From Verrucomicrobiota bacterium (GTDB lineage Bacteria; Verrucomicrobiota; Verrucomicrobiia; Limisphaerales; UBA9464): DNA of 64,000 nucleotides. The translations under genes and the position numbers were made by a program. Below, piece by piece: positions 9,792 to 18,600 of the stretch; within the stretch, counting starts at the first letter, position 1; each line of letters opens with the position of its first letter. The notes under the pieces are model-generated. The model made no database searches. It was given only the letters and a program-made list of their open reading frames with translations, and was not told where the DNA came from. The stretch is from contig JAFLEF010000002.1 in assembly GCA_017309115.1 (NCBI GenBank), positions 62,001-126,000 of the forward strand. Reading direction: 5' to 3'.

Positions 9792-11057
9792 ATGCGTCTG
9801 CTCGTTTGCACCACCGGCACCCAAGGGGATGTGCAACCCTGCGTCGCCGTCGCTCGGGGACTACGGCAGGCGGGCCACGATGTCGAAGTGGCTTCGGCCA
9901 CAGCCTTCCAGCCCCTGATTGAAGCCGCCGGGCTTCCGTTTCTCCGCTTGGACGAACCCGATCCGCGGCGGGTGATGCGGGACGTGCAACAGGGGACTCT
10001 GGGACAGAGCGCCCGAATCCGACTGTTCAAACATCTGTTCCGCCGTCGCCCGCCACCGGCGCACGCTTTGGCCCGGCAGAAGGAACTGTGCGCCGGACGG
10101 GACATGGTGCTGTCGCACATCTCGAATTACCTGCACCTTACTGAATCCCTCGGCCTCCCGTTCGTTTATCTGGCCGCCTACCCAACTCTGCCAACGGGTT
10201 CGTTTCCCCATCACTTATCGCGGATTCCGGTGTCGTTGGGAGGCCCGCTGAATCGACTGACCCACCTGCTCTTCCGTCAGCTGTTTTGGTTACCCGATCG
10301 GGAATGGGTCAACGCTTGGCGAGCTGAGCTAGGACTGCCCGCTTTGGGATTCTCCGGGCCCCATCCGCAGGCGGTTCGGCGCGAAGTGCCTTACCTTTTT
10401 GGGTACAGTCCGGCGCTATTGCCTCGCCCCGCGGATTGGCCGCCTCAAGCCGAAGTCACCGGATTCTGGTTCCTCGACACCACCACTTCCTATCAACCCC
10501 CGCCCGACCTGCTGAAGTTTCTCGACTCGGGGCCACCTCCGGTCGTCATGGCGTTTGGGAGTCTTGTGGATCCGAATCCGCCGGAACTTCAGCGGCATCT
10601 ATTCGCAGCTTTGGAACAAACCGGACAACGCGGATTGGTACTTGCGGGCTGGAATCTGGATCAAACCACCTTGCCCCCGAATATCTTCCGAGCGAACTGG
10701 GTTCCGCTCCCCTGGATTCTGCCCAGGGTCCGAGCGGTTATCCACCACTCGGGGGCCGGAACGACTTCGGAAATCCTCCGCGCGGCCGTTCCTTCCGTGC
10801 CTCTGCCTTATTCTGGGGAGCAGAAATTCTGGGGCCGTCGATTACACCAACTTGGCTTGGCCTCCGCCCCATTACCCCGGTCTAAACTGGAGACTCAGCC
10901 GCTCGTGCAACGACTGCAGTTTGTTCTCCACAATTCCCAACTTCCGGAACGCCTCCGTTCAATGTCCCAAAAACTCCGGGCCGAAAATGGCGTGGGACAG
11001 GCAGTCCGACTGATAGAAGAGTTCGCCTCGTCCCGGGTGAAGAACCGGAAATCCTAG
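9792..11057 (+). CDS. UGT/GT1-type glycosyltransferase
   Basis: This 421-aa GT-B enzyme resembles sterol/macrolide/rhamnosyl glycosyltransferases. The N-terminal MRLLVCTTGTQGDVQPCVA and the C-terminal nucleotide-sugar site HHSGAGTTSEILRAAVP are diagnostic; the usual HHGGAGTT here has Ser in the second glycine position. SGEQKFWGRRLHQLGL completes the donor-binding loop. The frame is open from 9645, but the family N-terminus starts exactly at the ATG at 9792, 20 bases after the previous stop, and that start was chosen. The acceptor (lipid, sterol-like or secondary metabolite) is not evident. The gene is convergent with the small ORF and larA that follow. Confidence 0.85.
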   Translation: MRLLVCTTGTQGDVQPCVAVARGLRQAGHDVEVASATAFQPLIEAAGLPFLRLDEPDPRRVMRDVQQGTLGQSARIRLFKHLFRRRPPPAHALARQKELCAGRDMVLSHISNYLHLTESLGLPFVYLAAYPTLPTGSFPHHLSRIPVSLGGPLNRLTHLLFRQLFWLPDREWVNAWRAELGLPALGFSGPHPQAVRREVPYLFGYSPALLPRPADWPPQAEVTGFWFLDTTTSYQPPPDLLKFLDSGPPPVVMAFGSLVDPNPPELQRHLFAALEQTGQRGLVLAGWNLDQTTLPPNIFRANWVPLPWILPRVRAVIHHSGAGTTSEILRAAVPSVPLPYSGEQKFWGRRLHQLGLASAPLPRSKLETQPLVQRLQFVLHNSQLPERLRSMSQKLRAENGVGQAVRLIEEFASSRVKNRKS

Positions 11058-11067
11058 GCGAGAAGGC

Positions 11068-11175
11068 TCAGGTGTCGGAACGCTCCGATTCCTCGATCTG
11101 TTGGTGGACGAAGTACATGTAAATCCCCGTGATCACACAGCAAAAAGTCAAAATGACCAGCGACGTCAGCAGCAT
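11068..11175 (-). CDS. Candidate 35-aa single-span membrane peptide
   Basis: An ATG-initiated 36-codon frame reads from 11175 to a TGA at 11068. Residues 2-22 are strongly hydrophobic (LLTSLVILTFCCVITGIYMY), followed by a charged tail HQQIEESERSDT. This is the layout of a small inner-membrane protein with a cytoplasmic acidic tail. It lies downstream of larA on the same strand, about 50 bases past its stop, and is convergent with the glycosyltransferase. No Shine-Dalgarno sequence is obvious, but most genes here lack one. No known family was recognised. Confidence 0.5.
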   Translation of the reverse strand: MLLTSLVILTFCCVITGIYMYFVHQQIEESERSDT

Positions 11176-11224
11176 GAGACCAGTCTAGTCAGAGGTTTCG
11201 TTGGGCGTCAAACGCCGGGCGCCC

Positions 11225-12493
11225 TCAAGCCAAGTAGGGAATGGTCAGCGGACCCTGTGGCAGCACCGCCACCCGACTGTCCGGACCCCGACGCTCGAGT
11301 TCGGCGCGAACGGTCGCTCCAATGTCGGCACAAGCCTCCAAATGCGCCGCCTTCAGGATCTCCGGAGCCAGGGTGGAATACACCAGGACCCGGGCACGAC
11401 GTTGAATCAGGGCTTGAATCTGAGCCTGCCACTGCTCCGGCCGGACGAAGCCCGGCGTGGCGAGCATAGTCAAAATCTCCTCGGACGATCGCGCCTCACG
11501 TAGCAATCGATCCAACGGACTTTGGGCTGGCACCCCTTCCCGGCATTCGGCCGCCAGAATGATCGTACCGCCTTCGGCAATGATCCGAGCCGCCGCACTC
11601 ATTCCTTTAACGCCCTGATACAGATTTAGATCGAGCGGATAGCCCGAATTGGTCGTGACCACCACGTCGAAGGGCGCCTTGACCTTCTGCATGGCCGCGG
11701 AACGGACAAACTCCCGCCCCGCTCGGTGAGCTTCAAGCAGGTCACCGGCAAAAACTCCGGTGATCGCCCGCTGTTCGTTCAGGGTCACGTTCAGTAGGAA
11801 GCTGCGTCCGACACGCTGGGCTATTTCCAGCAATTCCTCCCAAAGCGGATTGCCTTCGCAAATGCCAAAAGTGGCTCGAGCATCCCCTATGTGATGAGCG
11901 CCGTGGTTGCTCATCACCGTCTCCACGTGGGCCACTCCGGGCATTAATGCCTTTGGTCCGCCACTAAAGCCTGCAAAGAAATGTGGTTCAATGAAGCCCG
12001 TCAAAATCCGGACATCGGCTTCCACTGCCTCCCGGTTGATCCAAGCCGGGGTTCCGGTACGGGTCGTTCCCAACTGAACACACGCGGCATGATTCTCGGG
12101 TTCGTGGTTTACCACCCGGTAGTTCGCCACCACCGCGGGCGTAAGCATCTTCTCCAGTTCGGCCTGAGTGTTGGGTCGATGCGTACCCAACTGATTCAGC
12201 AGGGTGATTTGCTCACGTCGGACGCCACGCCGTTCCAAATACTCGAGCAACCAAGGAATGAGGCGGTGATTCGGAGTGGCGCGGGTTATGTCCGTGAACA
12301 GAATGCAGATTCGGCTATCCGGCCGGATCCAGTCCGGAAGCGGTGGCGCCCCGATCGGCCGATTCAAAGCCGTTTCAAGAGCCGCACGTTCATCGGGAAG
12401 TCCTGGGCGGAATGACGGTTCAATGACCGTGGTCCGGTCGTCTGGGAACTCGACCTCGAGGTGTCCCTGGCCGTAGGCAAGATGAACGTTCAT
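11225..12493 (-). CDS. larA: LarA-type nickel-pincer racemase/epimerase
   Basis: Members of this family interconvert D- and L-2-hydroxy acids, classically lactate, using a nickel-pincer nucleotide covalently bound to lysine. The 422-aa protein keeps the catalytic set. These are THR with His105, IEPHFF with His171, SGGPKALMPG with the cofactor-linking Lys181, His197 and Lys296, plus DITRATP around residues 68-74. All sit within a few residues of the numbering I recall for Lactiplantibacillus LarA. Other LarA homologues racemise different hydroxy acids, so lactate is not assured. larC, which is needed to insert nickel in the cofactor, is 7 kb away at 19872-21164. No larB or larE is seen in the window. 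Confidence 0.88.
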   Translation of the reverse strand: MNVHLAYGQGHLEVEFPDDRTTVIEPSFRPGLPDERAALETALNRPIGAPPLPDWIRPDSRICILFTDITRATPNHRLIPWLLEYLERRGVRREQITLLNQLGTHRPNTQAELEKMLTPAVVANYRVVNHEPENHAACVQLGTTRTGTPAWINREAVEADVRILTGFIEPHFFAGFSGGPKALMPGVAHVETVMSNHGAHHIGDARATFGICEGNPLWEELLEIAQRVGRSFLLNVTLNEQRAITGVFAGDLLEAHRAGREFVRSAAMQKVKAPFDVVVTTNSGYPLDLNLYQGVKGMSAAARIIAEGGTIILAAECREGVPAQSPLDRLLREARSSEEILTMLATPGFVRPEQWQAQIQALIQRRARVLVYSTLAPEILKAAHLEACADIGATVRAELERRGPDSRVAVLPQGPLTIPYLA

Positions 12494-12644
12494 GGGTGGA
12501 GGTTAGTTCAGAAACCGGCCCGGGTGAAAGCCGCTATCTCGCGGAGACCGTCTTCCGACCTCCCCGGGAACCGGCAGATGAGACCTGACTTGCGCCCGAC
12601 CTATCCTCAGGTATCTGCTTGTTGTCGCTCCTACGTCCCACGGT

Positions 12645-13913
12645 ATGACGCTACGCATTCGCCTTCTGTTTCGGATTCTACCGCTTGTTCTGCTTCCCTG
12701 GAACCAAGTGCAGGGTGCCCGCCTGATTGCCTTGGGAGATTTGCCGGGAGGCATAACGAACAGTGTGGCGTTGGCGATTTCGGGGGATGGAACGGCTGTC
12801 GCTGGCTTCTCCGCCTCAGTTCTAGGATCCGAGCCGTTTCGCTGGACCCTCGCGGAGGGCATGATCGGTTTGGGAGACCTACCCGGTGGCAGGAGTGATC
12901 TCGGCGTGGCCTACGGAATCTCCGAGGACGGAAGCGTGGTCGTTGGCGGAAGTCCTTCGACGGTCAACACCGAAGCCTTTCGCTGGACGGCGGGCACCGG
13001 AATGGTCGGGTTGGGGGATTTTCCGGGCGGACGCACGGGGAGTTCGGCGCAGGATGTCTCAGATGATGGAACAGTAGTCGTCGGGTATGGCGAATCGGCC
13101 CAGGGCATCGAGGCCTTCCGCTGGACAGCGGCGACGGGAATGGTCGGGTTGGGGGATCTCCCAGGCGGACGTTTCTGGTCATCAGCATCGGGCGTCTCCG
13201 CCAACGGTCAGGTGATCGTCGGATTCGCCACGGTGGCGGAGGGGAACGTGGCCTTTCGTTGGACGGCCGCCACGGGGATGGTGCCGTTGGGGGAACTTCC
13301 GGGCGGGGGGTTTGCCAGCGCTGCCAATGGAGTCTCGGCCGATGGATCGGTCGTCGTGGGACATAGCACTAGCGCGGTCGGGATTGAAGCCATTCGCTGG
13401 ACCGCCACTTCCGGTCTCACCAGTCTGGGCAGGTTGGAGGGCGGCTTCGCCGGCGACTACGCCTACATGGCCTCGGGCACCGGACGGATCATCGTGGGCC
13501 AAGCCCAGGGACCCGACCGGGGAGAAGCCTTCGTGTGGACTCAGCAATTGGGAATGCGGTCTCTGTGGACTCTTTTAGTACGAGCAGGAATCAATCCGGC
13601 CGACTCGGGTTGGACGAACCTGGATGAAGCGGATGGGGTCTCGACCGACGGACTCCGGATCGCCGGTTACGGCCAACGCTTCGGCAAGATTGAAGGGTTC
13701 TTTGCGGATCTGAGTGCACCCTTGGAATGGGTGACGACGGAGACCGGGCTCGAATTGCGGTGGGGCGGACTTTATCCCCTGCAACACAGCACGTCCCTGA
13801 ATCCGGAAAACTGGGTCACGATTCCCAACGCCGAGTCCCCCTATCCGGTCACTCCCACGGATGCATCCGGATTCTACCGGCTGGATCTGTTGGGCGAAAT
13901 CCCCACGCCGTAA
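12645..13913 (+). CDS. Secreted HAF-repeat protein
   Basis: This 422-aa protein has an N-terminal signal peptide (RIRLLFRILPLVLLPWNQVQG). Six tandem repeats of about 46-48 residues follow, each with LGDLPGG near the start, a GVSxDGxVVVG core and an FRWT block, and then a degenerate seventh. These are HAF-type repeats, found in extracellular proteins of unknown function and probably forming a beta-propeller. The last 60 residues form a separate module ending in GFYRLDLL, with LQHSTSLNPENW before it. This is a C-terminal element frequent in verrucomicrobial secreted proteins and related to the tail of the 15660-19115 gene. It is divergent from larA; no catalytic motif is visible. Confidence 0.8.
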   Translation: MTLRIRLLFRILPLVLLPWNQVQGARLIALGDLPGGITNSVALAISGDGTAVAGFSASVLGSEPFRWTLAEGMIGLGDLPGGRSDLGVAYGISEDGSVVVGGSPSTVNTEAFRWTAGTGMVGLGDFPGGRTGSSAQDVSDDGTVVVGYGESAQGIEAFRWTAATGMVGLGDLPGGRFWSSASGVSANGQVIVGFATVAEGNVAFRWTAATGMVPLGELPGGGFASAANGVSADGSVVVGHSTSAVGIEAIRWTATSGLTSLGRLEGGFAGDYAYMASGTGRIIVGQAQGPDRGEAFVWTQQLGMRSLWTLLVRAGINPADSGWTNLDEADGVSTDGLRIAGYGQRFGKIEGFFADLSAPLEWVTTETGLELRWGGLYPLQHSTSLNPENWVTIPNAESPYPVTPTDASGFYRLDLLGEIPTP

Positions 13914-13934
13914 TGGTGAGGGATGGAGATGGAT

Positions 13935-15005
13935 TTACTTCTCCGACCAGGGCGAATGTCCCTTGGTCAGGGTCTTGATCCGTGCGAGGTACATGTCGGC
14001 CGTGATGTACAGTGTGGATCCATCGTCGCCCCACGCACAGTTACCTGTGGCTTCCCCGGTGAGCAGCGTTCCCAGGTGCTGACCCTGGGGCGAAATAATC
14101 AGGACTCCCCCGGGCCCGGTAGCCCACAAGTTGCCGTTCACATCGACCTTCAGGCCATCCGGCAGACCTTTTCGTCCCTGGGCCGCCAGTGACGCCGTAT
14201 CGAACAACACCTTACCCTGGGCGACCGAGCCATCGGCCTGAACTTCGTAGGCCATCACCACCGGCCGCCGGGGATCCGAAATGTTCACATAGAGGGTTTT
14301 CTCGTCAGGAGAGAGGGCGATGCCGTTGGGAAAGCTCAGGTCGCTCACCAGCAGGACAGGTTGGGCTTTGGGCCGAAGCAGATAGACCCCGTTGACCATG
14401 AGTTCCTTCAGGGGGCTCTTGTCGGTGCCTTCCAAGCCGTAGGGTGGATCGGTGAAATAAAGGTTCCCGTTACGGGCATAGCAGAGGTCGTTGGGCGAGT
14501 TGAACCGACGTCCATTCACCTGGGCAACCACCGGTTCAAATTCTCCAGTGACACCTTCCCGACTGAGCAACCGGGCAATCCGGCGATTGCCGTGCTGACA
14601 GACCACCAGCTTTCCCGAGCGATCGGTGGTCAAACCGTTGGACCCTTGTTCCCGAAATCGCACTTCGTTTCCGTCATAGCCGCTGGGATGGAGGTAGACA
14701 GTCAGGCCATCCTTTTCCGACCAGCGGTAGATTTTGTTCTCGGGAACGTCTGAAAACACGATGGCCTTTTCCTTCGCCAGCCAGGTCGGACCTTCCGACC
14801 AGTTGAATCCCTCCGCCAAACGTTCCATTTCCACCCCCGGGGCGATCAATCGATCGAGTTCCGGCGACAAACGTTCCACCGAACCCAACGTGGGACGCGC
14901 GGGGGCGGCCGCAGCCGGGGCGTCGGCGGCCCAACTGGAGAAAGAATTCAGGGAGCTGAGCGCCATGCCGGCAGCCGCCAGCCAAACGGAGAAGGAGTGC
15001 TTCAT
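13935..15005 (-). CDS. SMP-30/gluconolactonase-family protein, exported
   Basis: This is a 356-aa six-bladed beta-propeller lactonase of the SMP-30/gluconolactonase/LRE family, which hydrolyses sugar lactones using a divalent metal. A signal peptide (residues 1-27, ending SSWAADA) points to a periplasmic or extracellular location. Family landmarks are WSEGPTWLAKEKAIVFSD (metal-ligand Glu), SNGLTTDRSGKLVVCQHGNR, FNSPNDLCYARNGNLYFTDP with the metal-ligand Asn, and FPNGIALSPDEKTLYV. It ends 21 bases from the convergent HAF-repeat gene, with no terminator seen between them. The substrate lactone is unknown. Confidence 0.88.
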   Translation of the reverse strand: MKHSFSVWLAAAGMALSSLNSFSSWAADAPAAAAPARPTLGSVERLSPELDRLIAPGVEMERLAEGFNWSEGPTWLAKEKAIVFSDVPENKIYRWSEKDGLTVYLHPSGYDGNEVRFREQGSNGLTTDRSGKLVVCQHGNRRIARLLSREGVTGEFEPVVAQVNGRRFNSPNDLCYARNGNLYFTDPPYGLEGTDKSPLKELMVNGVYLLRPKAQPVLLVSDLSFPNGIALSPDEKTLYVNISDPRRPVVMAYEVQADGSVAQGKVLFDTASLAAQGRKGLPDGLKVDVNGNLWATGPGGVLIISPQGQHLGTLLTGEATGNCAWGDDGSTLYITADMYLARIKTLTKGHSPWSEK

Positions 15006-15047
15006 GGAAGAGCCCAGCGTATCGATTCCCTGGGGTCGGGGTCAATG

Positions 15048-15067
15048 AACGGCAATCCGTTGCCGTT
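15048..15067. repeat. 8-bp inverted repeat in a divergent promoter region
   Basis: AACGGCAA (15048-15055) and TTGCCGTT (15060-15067) are perfect inverted copies around TCCG. They lie 43 bases upstream of the SMP-30 gene start and about 120 bases upstream of the dUTPase gene. The arms could be an operator or form a small hairpin; there is no T-run. Confidence 0.35.
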
Positions 15068-15189
15068 GACCGAAAGAGGTTCAGGCGGGTGAACACCAAG
15101 GATCGACCGCTGGGACAAACCGGCGGGATTGGTTCGAACGCCTTGATTTCCGGTTTGCCCGGTCGGGAGCGAACTCCACACTCCGTTGC

Positions 15190-15573
15190 ATGTCGACCAC
15201 ACCGGATCAACTCCGCGAGCTCTTCCGCATGCAAAAGGCCCTCAACGAACGCATCGGGGTGTTCACCGACCAAATGGACGAGGCGGAGAAAACCAAATGG
15301 ATTCTCAATTATACCCGGGCCATGTCCCAGGAATTGGCGGAACTCACCGACAGCGTTCCGTGGAAGTGGTGGGCAAAGTACCAAAATTTTGACGCCCAGA
15401 ATGCCCGAGTGGAAGTCGTGGATCTATTCCACTTCCTCATCTCCCTGGCGCAGGTACTGGGTATGAGCGCCGACGACTTGTTCAACGCCTACGTGAAGAA
15501 GAACGAGGTCAACTTCAAACGACAGGAAACGGGCTACGGAGAGAAGGATCACTCCGATTCCAAACACATCTGA
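15190..15573 (+). CDS. Dimeric all-alpha dUTP diphosphatase
   Basis: This 127-aa protein resembles the dimeric (MazG-fold) dUTPases, which hydrolyse dUTP to dUMP and keep uracil out of DNA. The first metal-binding helix holds ELAELTDSVPWKWW. The second holds VEVVDLFHFLISLAQ with acidic ligands, followed by LFNAYVKKNEVNFKRQETGY, the C-terminal signature of this family. It is unrelated to the common trimeric Dut. The ATG at 15190 is the first in frame. The gene stands alone between a divergent lactonase gene and a convergent secreted-protein gene and ends 37 bases before a bidirectional terminator. Confidence 0.85.
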   Translation: MSTTPDQLRELFRMQKALNERIGVFTDQMDEAEKTKWILNYTRAMSQELAELTDSVPWKWWAKYQNFDAQNARVEVVDLFHFLISLAQVLGMSADDLFNAYVKKNEVNFKRQETGYGEKDHSDSKHI

Positions 15574-15610
15574 GGGACGATCTCGCCGCCCGCTTCGGGC
15601 CGCTGGGACA

Positions 15611-15648
15611 AAAAAAGGGCCGGACACACGTCCGGCCCTTCTGCTTTT
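15611..15648. terminator. Bidirectional terminator between convergent genes
   Basis: AAGGGCCGGAC (15615-15625) and GTCCGGCCCTT (15630-15640) form an 11-bp perfect stem with loop ACAC. A-rich sequence precedes it (a run of A at 15610-15616) and CTGCTTTT follows. Read leftwards it has an uninterrupted U-run, so it should end the minus-strand LamG-like gene strongly. Read rightwards it has a weaker U-run for the dUTPase gene. Confidence 0.88.
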
Positions 15649-15659
15649 GCGGCGTTCCC

Positions 15660-18600
15660 TTAGTTCGACGCGCGATAGAGTTGCGCGCCGGCCTGGCTGC
15701 CTGCCGGGATCCGGTACGGACTGGTCGCACCCGCCACGGGAGCGAAGGTGCCGTTGACCGTAGCGCTCGACTGAAGCGTTCCGACATAGGTCAGAACCAC
15801 GTCACCAGAAGCCTCCCGGGTGACCGTGATGGTCGGAACGGTCACGGCCAGCGTGAGCGGAATGCCGTTCGCGGTCGGCGTGCCAAGAGCTTCCATTTCG
15901 GCTGGGCTCATCGGAGCCGAGCGGACTTGGATGGAGTTGACCCACATCTCGCGGCGCTCGTCCTGATCACCATCGGCGAACAGGATGGCGGTAGGAGCCA
16001 TGGCCCGTCGGGTGTTGTCCAGACCCTGGTTGTCCGTCCAGTCATCCTGGTAGATGCCGTCCACGTACTTGATCACCACCGGCGGGTTGGCCGCCATGTT
16101 GTACGCAGCCACCAGACGGTGCCACTCGCCGCCGGTCAGAGCGCCTGTGCCAGTATAGCCGTCGCCGGAACCTTGGCCGAAATTGCCGCCCTGCCAGAAC
16201 AGGTCGCCGTCATCGGTGTTGCTCAACGAGCTTGTCTGCAGCAAGGACGCTGCGCCGCTGTTGCTCTCGCAGTACAGGTCCATGACCAGCGTGTATTGGT
16301 TTACCCGAGTTCCGCCACCATTGGGGAGGATCCGGTGTTCCATGATGTAGCCGATTTGCCGGGTGAGGGTGCCCGGGATGCGCATGACCGTGGCCGGTTG
16401 CCCGCCGATGTCCGGAATGCCCAGTTCAGTCGTCGTACCGAAGGCGGTCTTATCTTCGGCCGCGCCGTTAGGTCCATCGTAGGTCGGGTCAAAGTATTGT
16501 AGATTCGAGCCGATGGATGCGCCGAGATCCTTGTAGTCGAAGTCCCACTGACCCGTGACGTTGGATGTTGGCAGTACCACCGGAATGCCGGCGGCACTCG
16601 GTCCACCCATCAACACGATCTCCGCATCCGACAGGCGGCCCGAGCGGACTTGAACCGAGCTCACCCACATCTCACGGCGCTCGTCCTGATCGCCGTCAGC
16701 GAAGAGAATCGCCGTCGGCCCCATCGAACGGCGGGTATTGTCCAGACCTTGGTTGTCGGTCCAGTCGTCCTGCTTAATGCCATCCACGAACTTCGCCACG
16801 AGCGGCGGACTATTTTTCATGTCGTAGGCGGCCACGATCCGATGCCAAGTGCCTCCGGTGAGAAGTCCCCGACCAGCGTAGCCGTCGCCGGAACCCTGAC
16901 CGAAGTTGGCCCCCTGCCAGAACAGGTCGCCGTCGTCCGTATTGCTCGTCGAGCTGGTCTGCAGCAACGAGTGCGCCCCGTTGTTGTTCTCGCAGTACAC
17001 GTCCATGATGATGGTGTACTGATTCACCCGAGTGCCGCCGCCGTTCGGGGCGATACGGTGATCCATAACGTAGCCGATCTGGCGGGTTAGGGTACCCGGA
17101 ACGCGCATCACATTGGCCGGAACGCCGTTGATGTCCGGAATGCCCAGTTCGGTCGTGGTTCCAAAGGTCGTCTTGTCCTCGGCAGCCCCATCGGGACCGT
17201 CATAGGTGGAATCGAAGTATTGCAGATTGGAACCAATGCTGGCTCCCAAATCCTTGAACTCGAAGTCCCACATGCCCGTCACGTTGGATTGAGGAATGCT
17301 CTGCGGGATGCCGGCGGCACTCGGTCCACCCAGCGCAAACGCTTCCGCGTCCGAAATCCGTCCGTTTCGCACCTGAACGGAGTTAACCCACATTTGTCGA
17401 CGCTCGTCCTGATCGCCGTCAGCGAACAAAATCGCGGTCGGCCCCATGGAACGGCGAGTGTTGTCCAGACCTTGGTTGTCGTTCCAGTCATCCTGCTTGA
17501 CGCCATCGACAAACTTCACGACGACCGGCGGCGTGGCCGCCATGTCGTAGGCTGCCACGATGCGGTGCCACGTTCCGCCAGTGAGCAGTCCCCGGCCCGC
17601 GTAACCGTCCCCGCCACCCTGTCCAAAATTGCCACCCTGCCAGAAGAGGTCGCCGTCATCGGTATTGCTGGTGGAACTCGTTTGGAGCAGCGAGGCCGCG
17701 CCATTGTTGTTCTCGCAGTACACGTCCATGATCAAGGTGTACTGGTTGACCCGGGTGCCGCCGCCATTAGGGGCGATACCGTGAGTCATCAAGTAGCCAA
17801 TTTCCCGTTTCAGGTCTCCTGGAACTTCCATGACCTTCGCGGGAACACCGTTGATGTCCGGGACGCCCAGGGCCGTGGTTGTTCCAAACCGGGTGCCTTG
17901 CTGGGTCAGACCGGTCGGTCCATCGAAGTACGCCAGCGGCGTGCCGACGGTCGCGGAAAGGTCGCCGTTGTCGAAGTCCCACTGGCCGGTCACCTGGGTT
18001 GTGCTGCCGCCAACCGCGACGATACCAAAGCTCCAAGAGTTGGTGTGCGAGGTGCCGGCAGAATCCTTGTACTCCAGACGAACCAGGTTGTTCGGATTGG
18101 TGCGGCTGGCATTCGGATCGTACCCGACATAGGTCTTGCCGTCCGTTTTGGTCAAGGTCTGCGGCGTAACCGCCACGTCATTCAGGAACAGCTTTACATC
18201 CGACGTTGCCACCGTGGTGGCTCCATCAAAGATGTAGGCTTCGATCCGCGCGGCTGCTGGGTTGCCCTCCGAACCGGACGGGGGTGCCGCCTCGGCAACA
18301 TAGGGTCCCTTCGCGGCGGCCACCGAGGTGTCGCGGTAGGCCTTGAGCGCTCCTTCGACATTGGGGTCATTGACCAGGCTGCGCGCCCCATTCGAAGCAA
18401 TGGTGTAGAAGGTCAGACTGGCTCCATTACCCGTCTGCCAGTACAGGATGCGCACCGGATACAACCCTGCCGACGGTGCCACCACCGTAAACTGGTTCTC
18501 GTTGCGCCAACCGTTCTGGAAGCCCGGGGCGATACGCTCGTAGTCGGCCACCTTCAGGCTGAAGAAATCCCGCGGGTTCAGCCCGAAGAAAACTTGATAA

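Noticed and set aside
15860-17995. The 0.7-kb repeats as a mobile element or CRISPR-like array
   Set aside because: The repeats are in-frame protein domains of one gene, with no inverted ends, transposase or spacer structure.
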